This document shows, in pieces, positions 5,450-7,393 of a DNA stretch of 7,393 bases. The number at the start of each line of letters is the position of its first letter. Within the stretch, counting starts at the first letter, position 1. Source of the DNA: Algoriphagus sp. (GTDB lineage: Bacteria > Bacteroidota > Bacteroidia > Cytophagales > Cyclobacteriaceae); contig JALRIY010000110.1 in assembly GCA_023255285.1 (NCBI GenBank), forward strand, positions 1 through 7,393, in the 5' to 3' direction. The notes under the pieces were generated by a model. It made no database searches, was not told where the DNA came from, and saw nothing but the letters and a program-made list of their open reading frames with translations. Both the position numbers and the translations under genes were made by a program.

Positions 5450-7393
5450 ATGAAAAAATTAGTTCTAATTATTTTCCTAGCTATGCTGCAACTAAGCTTG
5501 CATGCACAGCAGGTCAACATGGACGTTTTTAAGTCCATGAAAGCACGGAGCATCGGCCCTGGTGCAATGAGCGGAAGAATAACAGCAATTGATGCTGTGG
5601 ACGATGATCCAACCACAATATATGCCGGTTCTGCCTCTGGAGGCCTTTGGAAGTCTACTTCTGGAGGAATCACTTGGGAGCCTATTTTTGATAACGAACG
5701 CGTACACTCCATTGGAGCGATTTCCATTTATCAGAAAAATCCAAACATTATCTGGGTAGGTACTGGAGAAGGAAATCCAAGAAATTCACTCAACATGGGC
5801 TATGGAGTCTACCGGTCCATGGATGCAGGTAAAACCTGGCAGCTGATGGGACTAGAAAAAACCCGTGCCATCCACCGAATCATTGTTCATCCGGATGATC
5901 CCAATACCGTATTTGTTGGTGCAATTGGATCTCCTTGGGGTACTCAAGAGGATCGTGGAGTATACAAGACCACTGATGGAGGAAAAACTTGGAAAAAAAT
6001 CTTGTTTGTAGATCAAAAAACTGGTGTAGGTGAGATGATCATGGATCCCAACAATCCTAATAAGATATTTGTCAACATGTGGGAGCACAGACGCTATCCT
6101 TGGTTTTTCGAATCAGGCGGATCAGGATCAGGACTTTACCTTACTCAAGATGGTGGAGATACTTGGAAGAAATTGACTGCTGAAGAAAATGGATTACCGA
6201 AAGGAAACCTTGGAAGAATGGGATTGGCAATCTCCAAAGCCAATAGTAGTAAAGTATATGCATTGATTGAGTCTTCCAAAAACGCACTCTATGTTTCCGA
6301 AGATGGAGGAGAAAAATTCACGATGATCAATGACAAAGGTGAAATTGGAGATCGCCCTTTTTATTATTTTGAAATTCATGCCGATCCTAAAAACGAAAAC
6401 AGGGTTTATACCTTGTATTCTCGTGTAGGAATCACTGAAGATGGGGGAAAGAGCTTCAGAGAATTGCTTTCCTATTCAGGAGTGCACCCTGATCACCATG
6501 CGTGGTATATCAATCCAAACGATCCATCGCTACTTATTGATGGAAACGATGGTGGTCTGAATATCTCTAGAGATAGGGGTAAAACTTGGTATTTCGCAGA
6601 AGGCATCACTGTAGGGCAGTTTTACCACATCAATGTAGATAACGAAGTGCCCTACAATGTCTATGGAGGAATGCAAGACAATGGATCTTGGACAGGCCCA
6701 GCCTATATTTGGAGAGGTGATGGGATCCGAAATACCTATTGGCAAGAAGTTTCCTTCGGTGATGGATTTGATGTGGTTTCTCACCCTGCCAATTCTAGAT
6801 ATGGCTATACCATGTCTCAAGGAGGTAACGTGAGCCGTTTTGATAAGCTTACAGGCCACAACCGGACCATCCGACCTACACATCCAGATAAGGATGTTTT
6901 CCTTCGCTACAACTGGAATGCAGCGATTGCACAGGATCCTCACGATGTCAATACGGTATACTATGCCTCTCAGTTTTTGCATAAGTCTACCGACTCGGGT
7001 GAAACTTGGGAAATCATTTCGCCAGACTTAACGACCAACGATTCCACCAAGCAGCGTCAGCAAAAAACAGGGGGATTGACCTTTGATATAACCGGTGCAG
7101 AGAATCATACCACCATTATCGCAATAGCCCCTTCCCCAGTGGATAAAAATGTCATCTGGGTGGGTACCGATGATGGCAACCTTCAAGTAACCCAAGACGG
7201 CGGTAAGACCTGGACTAATGTTGCCGCCAAGTTAACCGGCCTTCCTAAGGCATCTTGGATTCCGCAAGTACAGGCATCAAAATACAATGCAGGTGAAGTA
7301 TGGGTGATTGCCAACAATTACCGTAACAATGACTTCAGTGCCTACGCTTACCACAGCTCAGATTTTGGAAAAACCTTTACACGTATCGCCGAT
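5450..7393 (+). CDS. Secreted Asp-box (BNR/VPS10-like) beta-propeller protein, 3' end outside window
   Basis: The frame is open from ATG 5450 to the last base: 648 codons without a stop. A signal peptide is clear (MKKLVLIIFLAMLQLSLHA, likely cut after A19 before QQ), with no lipobox cysteine. The rest is built of propeller blades marked by at least ten Asp-box motifs of the S/T-x-D-x-G-x-T-W/F type: near 68-76 (KSTSGGITW), 122-130, 173-181, 231-239, 282-290, 328-336, 372-380, 512-520, 580-588 and 635-643. Conserved landmarks include WVGTGEGNPRNS (102-113) and GGMQDNGSW (about 405). These fit the large Bacteroidota proteins annotated as VPS10-domain, sortilin-like or 'glycosyl hydrolase' proteins, usually around 1000 residues or more, so roughly a third is probably missing. 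Asp-boxes are structural and do not prove glycosidase activity; the molecular function is unknown. It probably acts in the cell envelope or outside. Divergent from the M1 peptidase gene across 161 bases. Confidence 0.9.
   Translation, partial: MKKLVLIIFLAMLQLSLHAQQVNMDVFKSMKARSIGPGAMSGRITAIDAVDDDPTTIYAGSASGGLWKSTSGGITWEPIFDNERVHSIGAISIYQKNPNIIWVGTGEGNPRNSLNMGYGVYRSMDAGKTWQLMGLEKTRAIHRIIVHPDDPNTVFVGAIGSPWGTQEDRGVYKTTDGGKTWKKILFVDQKTGVGEMIMDPNNPNKIFVNMWEHRRYPWFFESGGSGSGLYLTQDGGDTWKKLTAEENGLPKGNLGRMGLAISKANSSKVYALIESSKNALYVSEDGGEKFTMINDKGEIGDRPFYYFEIHADPKNENRVYTLYSRVGITEDGGKSFRELLSYSGVHPDHHAWYINPNDPSLLIDGNDGGLNISRDRGKTWYFAEGITVGQFYHINVDNEVPYNVYGGMQDNGSWTGPAYIWRGDGIRNTYWQEVSFGDGFDVVSHPANSRYGYTMSQGGNVSRFDKLTGHNRTIRPTHPDKDVFLRYNWNAAIAQDPHDVNTVYYASQFLHKSTDSGETWEIISPDLTTNDSTKQRQQKTGGLTFDITGAENHTTIIAIAPSPVDKNVIWVGTDDGNLQVTQDGGKTWTNVAAKLTGLPKASWIPQVQASKYNAGEVWVIANNYRNNDFSAYAYHSSDFGKTFTRIAD

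Noticed and set aside
5440..5452. Similar ATTCTTA-type sequences just before the starts at 1866 and 5450
   Set aside because: The match is about seven bases in AT-rich leaders of unrelated genes and is not seen before the other starts; most likely chance.
5446..5727. Minus-strand 93-codon frame opposite the start of the Asp-box gene
   Set aside because: It covers the signal peptide and first Asp-box of the opposite gene and reads as a shadow.
6530..6982. 150-codon minus-strand open frame inside the Asp-box gene
   Set aside because: It lies antisense to a strongly supported coding frame with a signal peptide and repeated Asp-boxes; its translation has no recognisable motif.
5650..7250. Recurring DNA similarity around GGTGGAGATACTTGG-like stretches as possible DNA repeats
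   Set aside because: They are explained by the Asp-box protein motif (DGG-T-W) and diverge at synonymous positions, so they are protein repeats and not a DNA repeat array or CRISPR.

Overview
The window looks like chromosomal DNA from a member of the Bacteroidota, most likely a Cytophagales relative of the Algoriphagus/Cyclobacteriaceae type. Three things point there: Bacteroidota-style promoter boxes (TTTG, then about 19-20 bases, then TAnnTTTG), starts without clear Shine-Dalgarno sequences, and protein families typical of the phylum. The families are a 58-residue histone H1-like protein, an M1-type secreted peptidase with a divergent HEXXH region, and a long secreted Asp-box beta-propeller protein. 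The genus is an inference from remembered protein similarity, not from a search.

Layout. Bases 1-1682 (minus strand) hold a biotin carboxylase gene (accC) followed, with a one-base stop/start overlap, by a DUF1015-family gene that leaves the window at base 1. A 183-base divergent spacer (1683-1865) holds a near-perfect Bacteroidota promoter reading right and a GC-rich hairpin. On the plus strand follow an alpha-oxoamine synthase family PLP enzyme (1866-3116, TTG start) and a small histone H1-like gene (3214-3390) with its own promoter candidate behind two helically phased A-tracts. Two back-to-back hairpin terminators (3399-3425 and 3432-3472) separate these from the convergent minus-strand M1-type peptidase gene (3450-5288); the second hairpin uses the last codons and stop of the peptidase gene as one arm. 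A 161-base spacer (5289-5449) separates the peptidase from a divergent plus-strand gene (5450 to the end of the window) for a secreted Asp-box/VPS10-like propeller protein, open at its 3' end after 648 codons.

Function. The window mixes central lipid/acyl-CoA metabolism (AccC, and an acyl-CoA plus amino acid condensing enzyme that could be a sphingolipid- or sulfonolipid-forming synthase), a chromatin-associated small protein, and two exported proteins made from divergent genes. No mobile element, CRISPR array, tRNA or rRNA was seen. I see no clearly new multi-gene system; the best leads are the unassigned substrate of the oxoamine synthase, the small histone-like gene and its regulatory set-up, and the coding-overlapping terminator. 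No stretch over 300 bases lacks a gene.
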